A stretch of DNA of 64,000 bases. It comes from Spirodela intermedia (lineage: Eukaryota > Streptophyta > Magnoliopsida > Alismatales > Araceae). Numbering within the stretch: position 1 is the first letter of the stretch; every line of letters begins with the position of its first letter. The notes under the pieces were generated by a model. The model was not told where the DNA came from. It saw nothing but the letters and a program-made list of their open reading frames with translations, and made no database searches. This document shows, in pieces, positions 24,776 through 46,802 of the stretch. The stretch lies in contig LR746272.1 of assembly GCA_902729315.2 (NCBI GenBank), positions 10,100,327 to 10,164,326 on the forward strand, written 5' to 3'. The position numbers and the translations under genes are program-made.

Positions 24776-24807
24776 TTCTCCAACACAGTATGAAGAATCA
24801 TTTGGGG
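24766..24807. repeat. perfect 14-bp inverted repeat (hairpin)
   Basis: Arm 1 CCCCAAATGATTCT (24766-24779) is exactly complementary to arm 2 (24794-24807) across a 14-base loop. It could be the junction of a fold-back element or a small transcribed stem-loop. Confidence 0.9.
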
Positions 24808-25035
24808 TTTTCCTTCTTCTGGCTGGCCAATCTATCGCCTCAACGTTGTGGAAGAATCTCCAAACTGCGGTGTGTTGTGCGACCTTCTGTTCTGGCGTTC
24901 GATCTTTGGCGAGCTTTCCGCATCTGTGCTTTGTGCGGTTGAGTTAGCCTGGGACTCGTGACGAAGCGCTCGGGGACGTTGCTCGCTTCTTTTCCTTCTG
25001 AGCCGGAATCTGGGATTAGTGCTCGGAGTGGTAGC

Positions 25036-25790
25036 ATGCCACGGAGCTCTAGCTCCATGTCGTCGCACAATCTGCACAAGTACAGTTCCAAGTATGCGAG
25101 GGAGTGGTCCGGTTCCTAGGAGGAGGAAACCTCGAGGGAGGAATCGGCGGCTGCATCTCCGGTCGGTCGGGCTGCTAGGGCTACAGAGAAGGAGAAGCAG
25201 GAGAGTTTGTCTTCGTCGCAGCCTCCCCGTGAGAAAGATGCTCCTGGACCTGGTAATCATGATTGCTTCGATGAGCAATGTAGGTCACTGACAGATTGGC
25301 CGGCAGACGTAGCAGCAGCAGCAGCCGCTGCTGCTGAGAGGTGGGACGGAGGGAAAGGGCAGGAAATACGGATTCTGAAAGAGTTCCAAAACCGAAGGCC
25401 TTGCCCGTTGATTCGAAGGGCAGGTCTAAAAGAAGGCGCCGCACATCCAGTCAAACTGGGGAATGCATTATTTGGGAGGATTATTCTGCGAAGCGGAGGT
25501 CAGAGGGCACTGCTCATCGTAAGGAAGAGAAAGATAGGGGGAGGGAATCCTGGTCAGAGGTGGACAGTTAGCAGGAGTGTGCCATGACCTGCGAGTTTGG
25601 ACCAGACAGAAACAAAGAAAGAGTCCCCGACAAGGACAGGAACTTCTCGTCAGAGAAAGACGGGAAGCGTCGATCAGAGAGAGAGAGAGAAGAAAATTCG
25701 GGACTCCAATCGAGAGAACTCCGGTAGCAAAGAAGGTGTTCTAGCGACCAGAATCGATGAAGAATATGTGGGAAATACCGGCAAGGTAAC
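25036..25790 (+). pseudogene. decayed charged/Arg-Ser-rich protein fragment
   Basis: From ATG at about 25036 the frame reads a Ser-rich start, then HKYSSKYAREWSGS, a TAG stop, and continues with convincing coding bias as EEETSREESAAASP and EKEKQESLSSSQPPREKD. An alanine run (GCA/GCT, about 25310-25335) leads into ERWDGGKGQ, after which the plausible frame shifts by one to NTDSERVPKPKALPVDSKGR and SKRRRRTSSQ, and then again to PDKDRNFSSEKDGKRRSERE. Such Arg/Lys/Glu/Ser-rich sequence is typical of nuclear RNA-processing proteins. It faintly recalls the N-terminal part of plant METTL14-like (EMB1691) proteins, but I cannot establish that. The in-frame stop and frame changes indicate a pseudogene or a captured fragment; an intron-disrupted active gene is less likely. 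Confidence 0.5.
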
Positions 25791-26319
25791 CTATCTCTTG
25801 AGGATTTTTTGTTCCTGGATTTCCATTAGGCAGCACTGATAGAGATACATTGGCATGGTTGAAATGGTGTTCTAATAAAATCGAAAGAAAAAAAAAGATG
25901 CAATTATTAGTATTATGGTTGTGGAATCGTGTTTCAAATAACAAACATACTCTTTATGCTTCCAGATTCTCAGCATAGCCTTGTGACGGTCTCTGCTGCT
26001 CAGAATTTTCTTCAGCTACTTCCAAAACTGCTTACTGGCTACATTTCCATCCCCCTCCCCAGCCACTTAGGGCCACCTTTGTCCATTGTGGCTGTTCTTG
26101 TCCAAGAGCTGTCCTTTGTGATGCTTCACTATTACCAACTTCATCATCACCTTCCGCTTTCATTGTCTTGGCCTACCTCCTGCAAATGTCGTCAACCTTG
26201 CATTATCTTTTTAGGATTGTTCTCATAGTTCTCATAGTCTTTAACGACCGTATATTTTGACGTTTGAGCATATGCTTGCCAAAACTTAGTTGAAATAAAA
26301 TATTTTTTTCTTAGTTATC

Positions 26320-26960
26320 AATTGTTTTCTAGATGGTGAACTTGAAGAAAGCATTTATATAAGCAACCTGAAGGCTTTCTAGTTCATAGGAAAGAGAACT
26401 ATGTCTATTTGATCAAGAAGTCTTCATATGGCTTGAAACAATCTCTCATGTATTAGTACAAGAAAATTGATGTATTTATGATTCAGCATCAATTTTCTAT
26501 GATGAAAAAAATCAAATCATTCTTTGATATTTTTGGTGTTCTATGTTAATGAACAAAAGAAATGTATAAACTCAATAAATTTGAAGTATTATTGAATAAT
26601 GAGTTTGGCATGAAACATATGAGAGAAACTAAGAAGGTTCTCAAAATGAAGATAAGAAGAAATAAGGTTGCAAGCAGATTATAATTCGACTTGAACTAAG
26701 TATATTGAAAAGATACAAAATGTTTTGACATGTCAAAGCCTATTTTTGTATTCTAGCTGATAATTTTATGCTTTTCATTTCATTTTTACTACAATCTATG
26801 ATGAAAATATATCTAATATATTTTATACCACAATAAGTGTCATAATTTGTGTCATAGTTTGCACTCATCTTGATATTTCACAAACCACCAATGGTTTTAG
26901 CTAGTATATACCTAACCTTGGTAAGGTGCACTAGCATTTTATAAAGTAAATTTTTAGATA
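26320..26960 (+). mobile_element. degenerate Ty1/copia reverse-transcriptase fragment
   Basis: Translation with stops read through recovers the copia RT signature in order: DGELEESIY then QPEGF, a KENYVYLIKKSSYGLKQS block, a degraded YVDD region near 26540, FGMKHMRETKKVLKMKIRR, and further on PNLGKVH and IFRYFHE. Several stops and frame changes make it non-functional. No LTRs were identified, so this is an internal fragment. It lies in the opposite orientation to the gypsy remnant that follows. Confidence 0.85.
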
Positions 26961-27199
26961 TTTTCATGAGATCATGATAAAAGTATTATAGGTAAGACTT
27001 CACTTAGATTAAGAAGTGTGGTCAATAACCAATGAAGATCGTTATTCATTAGAAGAGGTTTGGGAGGCTTTATTTCATGGGTCTACTTCAATTGTAAAAC
27101 ATGGACACATGGTATATGCTTAAGGTGGTTGAGAGATCCAAGGAGCAAGCCACCAGCTCAATATATTGCACAACTATAAATAGTAACAAAGAGTAAACT

Positions 27200-30100
27200 T
27201 CTTGTATAGCCTCAAAGCAAGAGACTTCAGCTTATATAATTGAAGTTGAATGTAGACGAAATTACTTATGGTGAACTCTAACTCTTAGTATTTTCAGTCC
27301 ACAATAGTCTTCATCAAAGCTTGGGTTCATGTCAAATGATTTTTTAATTTGTCGAGAATATTGATCTTGTAGTTATTTCTCGACCTCATCATACTTCACA
27401 AATTGTGATCCATATCTGTAGAGGATCATCATGTCTCTCTTGTACATGATTTTGAAGGACATCGTATTTGTTGAAGAATAAAAATTTGTGTTGTACTAAA
27501 CTTTCACCCACACAATCCATTTGCTTTATTATTAGAGGTGGTCTCTTGTAAAGTAGTGAATATATGTTTCAAGGCCACAATTGACCACCTTGATTTAGGC
27601 ATTAGTTTATGAAAGATATGAGTTTGTTCATCAATGTTATTCCTTATATTTTGAATAATTATCTTCATAAGTTACTTATAAATATTTAATCTAAGTTGGT
27701 AAGAATTGACCTTTGAATTTATGCAATTACATAATGTTGCAAATAAATATACCAATAATTTTTGATGTTGTAAATGAGTGTTTTAAAGGAGTTAAGTGCA
27801 TGTACTCACTTACTATCGCTAATATTGTATTAAATATCTCATATTTAAATAATCATTTGATAAATTCATCACAATAAAATCCTATATTCATAAAGGTTGT
27901 AGTAACTTGGTTAGAGTGAGAGACTAGAGTTTTGTGGTTGACAATTGGGGTACCTTTTAACATATCTTTTGATAATATCTTTTATTTTAACTTAGTAAAT
28001 ATTTTGCTTGATTTTCTTATAGGTTCATTGAAATTTAAGTGTATTCTAATTGCAGAGTTATGAAATTCTTCAAAAAAAATTCGGATTAAAGAGGAGCTCC
28101 ATGATATTGCAAATCATTTCCTATAGTGAAGTAAAAATCTTTGATGGAGAGAGTAATTGGCCCATTATTCATAGCATTATGAAAGCTCTTCAATAGTCTA
28201 TTTGAGGTGAGGATTGCTATGTAATTCCTATATGATTATAGATATGTTGATTAATTATGGACATAATGACAACATAACTTGAATCATGAGTCAATCAGGT
28301 TTTCTTAATAGTATATCAACATCTTTATTTTCAACCCTTAATTTGTAATGAATTTACAGCCCAAATTTGATTATCTTTTATAATCATTTCTATTAATATG
28401 AGAATTTTTTTGTTGGTTTAAAATGAACTTAAGGGTTTGCTAGTCTATAAAAACAATAAGCTTTCCCCTAAGTAGATATTGCTTTCATTTGAGCGTGGTG
28501 AGTATGATGCCAATTAATTTATTCTCATTAATTATCTTCTACTTACCAACTAATGATAAGACTCGACAGAAAAATACAATTGGTCATCATTGTTGCATAA
28601 AGACATTCCTAACTCTACAATTTGAGGCATCAACCTTTAATTAAAATTATTAGGATAATTTTAAAAAGTCTGAGATGCACATTAAGGTGAGGGATTCCTT
28701 TAGCTATTAGAAGGTTGTCTCACCCTTTGATCCTTAGTTGAACATATATTTCTTCAATTATTGAGTTAATGGTTATGCTAAAGATCTATAGCCTGTTATA
28801 AAGTGATTGTAATAGTTCATGAAACCCAAGAATTTCTTGAGCTCGCAAAAGTTGGTTGAAGATGGCCATAGCCTCATAGTCTCTACTTTTTCTTCGTCAA
28901 TTGTGACACCTACTAATATCTGGTGGCTTGAGTAGATTATTTGTATTTACTCAAAAACACATTTCTTAAGGTTGATATTTAATTGATGTTCTTGAAAGAT
29001 AGTAGAGACTAAAGTTAAGTGTTGTTTGAGGGTTGTTGACAATTAAAAAGAAAACCCTAGAATACATCATTGACATTAGAGGACTACATGTATATATATA
29101 GCCCTAATGGGCCCTAATGGGCCATAATGGGCTAGACACTATCTAACATGGGTCTTTATATCTGCACTATAAATAAAAATATCATTAAAAACCATATATT
29201 TTTTATATTTTTTTGTTTAAAATATAATTTATGAGAGATTGGAAGGTTGTCAAGGCATTTGATAACTCAAATGACCTAACAAAGAATTCATAACAGTCCT
29301 TATAAATACAAAATGTTATTGGATGTTCTCTTCTATGGTCCGTATTTGGTGGTAGCTCAATCTTAGATCGAAGTTTTAGAAAATCATAGCTTTGTAAAAT
29401 TTATAAAAAGAATTTAGACAATAAGAATAGTGAATCAATCAAAAACCATGGCTTAGTTTAAAATGTGATAATCTACATAGAGGTGCCAACAATCATCCTT
29501 CTTCTTGAGGAGTAAAACTAGATTGGAATATGAAATATGCAAATGTTGGACAATTCTTATGGGCAACATTTCTTGAACTAATTTCTCAATCTCTTCCTTT
29601 TAGAAATACAAGTAATAAAAGTGTATATAATAATTAGTCCCATGCTGGCCTCTAAAGAAATTACATGATCCACTTCTTGAAGTAGTAACAATTTGATGCT
29701 TGGCTCAAATACTGTGAGAAATTGAGTTTCTCATCAATATTTATAGCTCTCAATAACAAAAATGGTCTAGTGAGTACTTATCATTACAAAAAAAGCACAG
29801 ACCTTGGACAGCTCATGAGATTTATGTGGGGTATAAGATGGAGTCTTTGATTTCTTACATCATGGGGTCCTTCAAAGTTGGCCGAGGCAACTGTTGCATT
29901 GCTCATGTTGTATTTGTGTTGAGGAAACGATAGCTCTAGTGCCTTCTATTGTCGCAAGTTATTATCTATACTAGGGATGTTAGAATAATTAGATCAATAT
30001 AATCTTCTAGGGTTATTATAATATTTGAGTACACTTTGTATGATTTAACTTTTTTGTTTGTTCACATAATGGCTTTCAATCCTATATGTTCAACGAGGTA

Positions 30101-30800
30101 GACTTTTGCCTGAATCTCTTTTCATAAACCTTGAGGAAGGTATTTTTGAAGGTGTGTTCTAAAAGATTGCCTAAAACTATGGCCATGAGTTTGAATTTCT
30201 CGTGATATGTTGCTAATGTGCCTAATTACTTGACCTCTAAAAATTTATAACAATGAGATCCTATTTGATTGGAGTGGAAATATTATAAGAGTTATTGGCA
30301 CAAGTCCTCACCACTTCTAAAAGACTTGAGTATATCAATTCATTTGAACCATGAGAGAGTTTTGCTTTTAAGACTATGACTGATGGTGATAACTATCGGG
30401 AGCTTGTGTGTAAAGAAGAGTCATTTTGTTCAGAAGACTTAGCCTTCTAGGTCTTCACTATTAAATAATGACATTTCAAGTTTACATCATTCATGTTGAG
30501 TTTTCATGTATGTACAAGATACCTTAATAATTAGTCAACCTTTGAGGTTTAGATCTTTAGGTTCCTATGGAGGTGGAGGAGTACAACTGTGACTTGTTCG
30601 CCTAGAGCCCATATGCCTAGGTGGTCCTTGTGATGATGGTCCACAGAGGTATTCTGATGATGAAAGTTTTCAAAAGTGCATGTAATATATTTTAGTTATT
30701 GCTTTATCATGATTGTTTCACTTTAGATCTCCTTGACATTAACGTGCAATGTGACGGTGTCATATTAGAGGCTTGAGAGATCTTGATGCAAAATATTATA
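27200..30800 (-). mobile_element. degenerate Ty3/gypsy polyprotein remnant
   Basis: Minus-strand translation, with stops read through, gives the gypsy domain order. RT begins near 29650 with EIEKLVQEMLPIRIV, LVLLLKKKDDCWHLYVDYH and a fingers/palm region; MVFNDIFIYSADIKTHV replaces the usual FDDIL box near 29180. After an insertion come LNINLKKCVFE, VGVTIDEEKVETMRLWPSST and CELKKFLGFMNYYNHF near 28800, then RNase H (QYLLRGKLIVFID, QTLKFILNQ) near 28450. Integrase should lie below 28300 but is too decayed for me to place. Gag may lie near 30200-30400. Many stops make it inactive. Boundaries are approximate and LTRs were not found. Confidence 0.85.
29034..29148 (+). mobile_element. 115-bp solo-LTR-like insertion in the gypsy RT
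   Basis: The insert begins TGTTGACAATT and ends ATCTAACA, i.e. TGTT...AACA ends as in LTRs, and interrupts the gypsy RT between IKTHV and LKQHL. Flanks AGGGT (29029-29033) and TGGGT (29149-29153) form a 4/5-matching target-site duplication. Inside are a TATATATATA box and three copies of a GCCCTAATGG-like decamer. Its size suits a TRIM/SMART-type solo LTR. Orientation is arbitrary because no internal domain survives. Confidence 0.7.
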
Positions 30801-30979
30801 CCTCCTTCTTGAAAATTCTATTTTTGTATTATTTAATTTGAGAGGCATGACTCAAGTACCAAATTTGATAGAAGTCAACCCTTCTCAAAGAGAGAAAATA
30901 TAAATACAGAATATGAATGACAATGCTTTACTTACGTTAACCCTTGAAAGAAGAGGATATGTGAGGAAAAAGAACTAAT

Positions 30980-31233
30980 AATAAAGTGAGAGAGGAGAGA
31001 GAAAAGAAGAGCAACAGGAGAGAAGGATAAGAGAGAGAGACAAACAATAAGGAGAGATGGATAAGAGAGAGAGACAGACAATAAGGAGAGAAGGACAAGA
31101 GAGAGACACAGACAGACAATAAGGAGAGAAGGATAAGAGAGAGAGAGAGACGATAAGGAGTGAAGGATGAGAGAGAGAGAGAGACGATAAGGAGAGAAGG
31201 ATAAGAGAGAAAGAGAGACGATAAGGAGTGAAG

Positions 31234-31281
<48 letters not shown>
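30980..31281. repeat. GA-rich minisatellite ending in a (GA)n run
   Basis: Units of about 32-40 bases built on AATAAGGAGAGAAGGATAAGAG recur six times or more between 31013 and 31235; in later units the first bases change to CGATAAGGAGTGAAGG. The array finishes in a 46-base pure GA run (31236-31281). Long Ser/Leu-rich minus-strand frames here are a by-product of the repeat. Confidence 0.9.
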
Positions 31282-31285
<4 letters not shown>

Positions 31286-32500
31286 TGGTAAGAATTCTCG
31301 CAGCGGTACCTAATTCGAAATGGTCGAAGTTCAAAGCTTCTCATGGGGGGAAATGATTTCAAAAATTCCCACTCCCCTCCTTCGATGGCATGGCTTCCTA
31401 CACCTAATACCCACTGGGGTTCAGTTCATTTTGACGCCCACGTGTCTTGGCGTCTCCAGCCGCAGAGTTATCTTCTCACATGGAGAGGAGAGTACCCATC
31501 AATTTCTAGTCAGATGCCTGGTGGGTTGTGAATTCAAAGTGGGATCGATCTGTTGACTTTTAGGCTTGAAACCCATTTGATCTGATCTGAAGATATTATG
31601 GAGAATCCCTCTCGGAATCTTCACCCAAAAAGTCAAGTATGTGATGATCCTATAGAGGAAAGGAAATATGAAACACAGGGGTTGTTTATTTTGCGGGCAT
31701 GGAAATAAGAATCACTGCCGGCGTTATTCCGGGTCACAGCAACCTCGGAGTAGGTGAGGAGCCCGCTCGGAACCTACTTCGCAGGCGGATACCTTCTCCT
31801 TCTCGTGCTTCTATTGGTTTCACGTGGTTATTATAGGGTTTCCGGTGGTAGGTTGGGGAGATCAGGGAAAGCTACTTCTCACATGGATCTCCCCCTTCTC
31901 GTGCTCCTATTGGTTCACCTGGGTATTCTAGGGTTTCCGTTTTTGTCTGGTCGGATTCCATGGTTTGGGAAGCTTGCGGGGAAAGAAAGCAAAGATGTTG
32001 CGTCGCCGCCTAGCGTTGACCTAATTCGGCAGAGAATACGAGGATATGGAGTAGCCAACTCTTGCTTTTCTACCATCTCGGGGCCTTCAACTCTCCACCG
32101 TCTCTGAGCAAGCCGCCGGAGGAGAACAAACGCTGGATGTGGAGTACCCAGAAAGGGCCTTCGCCCACCCACTTCACCCCCCCCACCCCCTAGAGAGAGA
32201 GAGGGAGGCAGTGGTTGTGCCACCAAACAGCGGGTCGTCCACATGGCCGAGAGCCCCGCTGTGAGGCTGGGTCACATTAGGGTTACGATGACGGTGGCTA
32301 TCGATCGAAGGGTCGGAGGAGCTCGTCGAGTGGAGTGGGCAAGAATTGGTGGGCTTTACGGATATGATTGATTGCAACGTCGCAACTGGGCTAAAATAAG
32401 ACATCCACTGCGGGTCTTATCGATCCTTTCTGGAAGTCAAAGAAGAAGCTGAAGGTAGGGAGAACCCAAGTCTCCCCCTTTCCTTCCCTCCTCCCTTGCA
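31282..32500. other. gene-free stretch with a diverged 97-bp duplication
   Basis: Two related blocks, 31773-31844 and 31871-31939, each contain CTTCTCGTGCT, an inverted CCAAT (ATTGG) and TAGGGTTTCCG. The first also has a perfect G-box CACGTG at 31821-31826. The frames around them show no known domain. The pattern looks like a duplicated promoter segment, but no gene follows on either strand. Confidence 0.5.
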
Positions 32501-32501
32501 A

Positions 32502-32504
<3 letters not shown>

Positions 32505-32562
<58 letters not shown>
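32505..32562. repeat. (CT)n microsatellite, 58 bases
   Basis: A pure CT run in the gene-free zone upstream of GLT1. Confidence 0.97.
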
Positions 32563-32566
<4 letters not shown>

Positions 32567-32730
32567 GTGGAAACCTGTTGACCAAGAAAGAACGAGGGTT
32601 CAAAACGGTGCCTACAGCTAAGGCCGCCGAAAATCACCAGTGCCACTGCCCCTCTCCCTTGGAGCTGTTGACGAGCCACGGGCCATGCAGCCTTTCTCTC
32701 CACCAAGAGCCGCTCACAGGCACCTCTGGG

Positions 32731-32753
32731 TCGTCGTCGTCGTCGTCGTCGTC
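32731..32753. repeat. (TCG)n trinucleotide microsatellite
   Basis: Nearly eight copies of TCG/GTC in a GC-rich context. It opens an Asp or Ser run in overlapping frames, neither of which looks like a gene. Confidence 0.95.
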
Positions 32754-34420
32754 TCCCAACTGAGCCCTATTCACAGTTCCGCTTCGTTTTTTTAATGGCG
32801 TCGGGGTAGAGCAGTCCGTTCCCACCCACACGCCGACGAGCCCGAGCCGCCGCTCGCCTAAAGCGACACTGATATTTCCCCAAAGATAAAGCCGCAGCCA
32901 GCCGCCTCACAAGGGGAATGGTCCCCCCTCCTGGCGGCGCCGCCTCCCCACACAGAATCCGGCATCAAGATTCCGCGGCGGTCCCCCGGAAAAGCAAAAA
33001 AGGACGGCGGTGGAGCCCTCGCTCTCCTTTTCCTCCTCCCCCTCCGTGAAAGCGGCCACATTCGTCCTGCCGGTGCCGGCGCCATCACTACGCCGGCGTC
33101 GCCGTCTGCGCGCGGCCATCTGCAGCAGCACGCCGACCGTTGTTTAATCGCCCACCACGCGCGGCGGCGCCGCTGGCAGGCCGGAGAAAGAAGTTCCCTT
33201 TTTCTATCGGCGGCGGCGGACGTGGCGTCTCGCCCTTGACGACGCTACTCCGCTGCGGGCGTGCACAGGGACGTCTACAACTCCCCCAATTTGCCCTCCT
33301 TTTTTAGTCCCTCAATCATACGGCCCCTTTCTCTCTCTCTGACAGTCGAAAGATCCTGTCGGTTCTCGGCGCCGATCCACTGAGTTGCCTCGGCCGAGTC
33401 GCCCCTGTTCCGCAGGCGTGCGCGCTGACGTGAGACACCTAAAAGTCAACAGGTGATGAACGACGAAGATCCCCTCAGGAGCCGATCACGTGCCGTTGAC
33501 TCCACTGTTCACCCCCTCCGTTTACAGTTTTTCGTGGAATCCACTGGCCGTTAACGGATTCCGTCCGTGGGCGGATCATGTCGTAGATACTCTCAGCATT
33601 AGCGGAAGAATCTCCTCGAGGAGGGCAGATCCGTGGGCGGATCTGCGACGGGAAAATATCTGACGGCTTTTTCTGTCTACCTTTTTATTTTATTTTATAT
33701 TTTCATATTTGGGAAATTTCCCCACCAAACGAGCAGAAAAAACCCAACCGAAGGGCCAGAGAGAGAGAGAGAGATCCGGGGGCGGTTAAAAAAAGAGATA
33801 TTTCTCTACTTTAATGCATGCGTTTGTTACCTTCCGACGACGCCGGCAGATACCCGTTCCAGAGTTTTTCTGCTCTTTTTTTATTAATAAAATAAGTCTC
33901 GAGAACCGTCCCTCTCCACAGCGTGAAAATAATAATAATTATTAAATAGTTATATAGACGAATATTAAATAAAATATTCCCATGCAAGCATATTAAATAA
34001 TGCAGTCGTCGTCAGGAGGCATAAAACTATGGGATCTCAATACATTACGCAAACGGTGCGTGAATCAGAAAAAACATCCCCCGGCCTTCGCCGTATAAAT
34101 TTCCCCGTCTATTAACCCCCAGCCAAAAAAAAAAAAAGAAAAACCATCGCCACGTAGGAGAAGGGTGCGTGGCATCACGTATGATGGCCGCCTATTCCGT
34201 GGTCAACGCCTCGCCGATGCTAGCGGGTTTTTTTGGGGGGGGAGAGAGGAGTGGGCCCCACAAGATGCGATTGTCGTTACCGTTTCCGGTGAGTGACGTC
34301 ACGGATCGGAGGGGGGGGGGGCGTAGGGAAATATCCCGAAGCGTCACGCTTTCATTTTTTATATATATATAATTTAGAAAATACTTTTATTAGTTACAGT
34401 GCTGCGGAATCCCGAATCTC
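32754..34420. other. GC-rich gene-free region upstream of GLT1
   Basis: No gene is supported. The segment 32800-33650 is strongly GC-rich; 33650-34160 is AT-rich with homopolymer A tracts. A TATAAAT sequence at 34094-34100 is a second, more distal TATA candidate. A G11 run ends at 34321, followed by a short (TA)n tract near 34363. Confidence 0.5.
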
Positions 34421-34422
34421 GT

Positions 34423-34429
34423 CTATAAG
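34423..34429 (+). promoter_or_regulatory. probable TATA box of GLT1
   Basis: CTATAAGTAG lies about 330 bases before the GLT1 start codon. No ATG occurs between the expected start of transcription and the GLT1 ATG, which fits a leader of about 300 bases. TATAAAT at 34094 is an alternative. Confidence 0.45.
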
Positions 34430-34480
34430 TAGATATCCGCAGCGGGCGGCGGAGGAAGGGGAGTCGTTGCCGATCAAGGA

Positions 34481-34569
34481 GGGGGGGGGGGGGAGAAGGA
34501 AGGGCTGTGGGCTTAGTTGCTCTGAGGTTTCCCCGGACGGTGGAAGCTTCTGCTGCTGCTGCTGCTGCT
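34481..34569 (+). promoter_or_regulatory. GLT1 leader with a G13 run and a (CTG)n tract
   Basis: A run of thirteen Gs (34481-34493) and a run of about seven CTG units (34550-34569) fall in the presumed 5' UTR. Both could form RNA structure (G-rich or CUG hairpins) ahead of the start codon; whether they affect translation cannot be told from sequence. Confidence 0.5.
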
Positions 34570-34755
34570 TCCTGCGGTTTTTTATTAAATTTTTTGATAG
34601 TTCTTCTCGTCATCTCTTCGATCGTTTTCTCCGCGGGCGGAGGTTCCGATCCCGCTTTGCGGTAGAAAACCTTGGCTGCCCGTCGCCGGATCTGTCATTT
34701 CTGGAAAGCCGACTGAACCTACGCCTTCCAGTTTGAGAGGGGGCTGGGTGGGGGG

Positions 34756-46331
<11,576 letters not shown>

Positions 46332-46382
46332 CTTGGAAGAACTAAGAGAATGGCGACGCATCCGCAGGAGCCAGGCCCTGAG

Positions 46383-46436
46383 CTCTCTCTCTCTCTCTCC
46401 TCCTCATCGAGAGGAAAGAGTTAGAGAGAGAGAGAG
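46383..46436 (+). repeat. (CT)n and (GA)n tracts facing each other in the GLT1 3' UTR
   Basis: A CT run (46383-46398) and a GA run (46423-46436) are complementary and separated by about 25 bases, about 50 bases behind the stop codon, so the transcript could fold into a stem of 14 or so base pairs. A GAA run follows at about 46468-46485. Confidence 0.8.
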
Positions 46437-46662
46437 TTTACTGATCTCTATTTGTTTTTTTTTTCAAGAAGAAGAAGAAGAAGATGAAGAAAGAAGAGTG
46501 AAGAGAGTTTTCTTGCTCGACCGGGACGTGGGAATGAGAGATGGAAAAGCCCTCGTTCTTTTCGTCTCAGACTTGTACTCATTCGCCTCATCCCTTCCCC
46601 GCGCTCCCTTCCAAGGAGACGATATTTATTTTTTATTTGGGTGCAGACTGTACAGTCTCTGG

Positions 46663-46668
46663 AATAAA
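46663..46668 (+). terminator. candidate GLT1 poly(A) signal AATAAA
   Basis: A canonical AATAAA occurs about 335 bases after the GLT1 stop codon, in an AT-rich patch ahead of a sharp change to GC-rich DNA. Plant signals are loose, so this is suggestive only. Confidence 0.4.
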
Positions 46669-46771
46669 CTAGGGTTCTTGATACCGCCATATCTTGTACG
46701 CTAAGCGTTAATGGGCCCTCCCGATTAACCCACTCGAGCTCATGGTTCCATCCCCCGCAGTGGCTTTCTCC

Positions 46772-46802
<31 letters not shown>

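Noticed and set aside
30937-31362. Minus-strand Ser/Leu-rich 141-codon frame
   Set aside because: Product of the GA minisatellite, with no non-repeat coding content.
31754-32107. Plus-strand 117-codon hydrophobic frame
   Set aside because: The two hydrophobic stretches are translations of the duplicated CCAAT/telo-box block rather than independent membrane helices.
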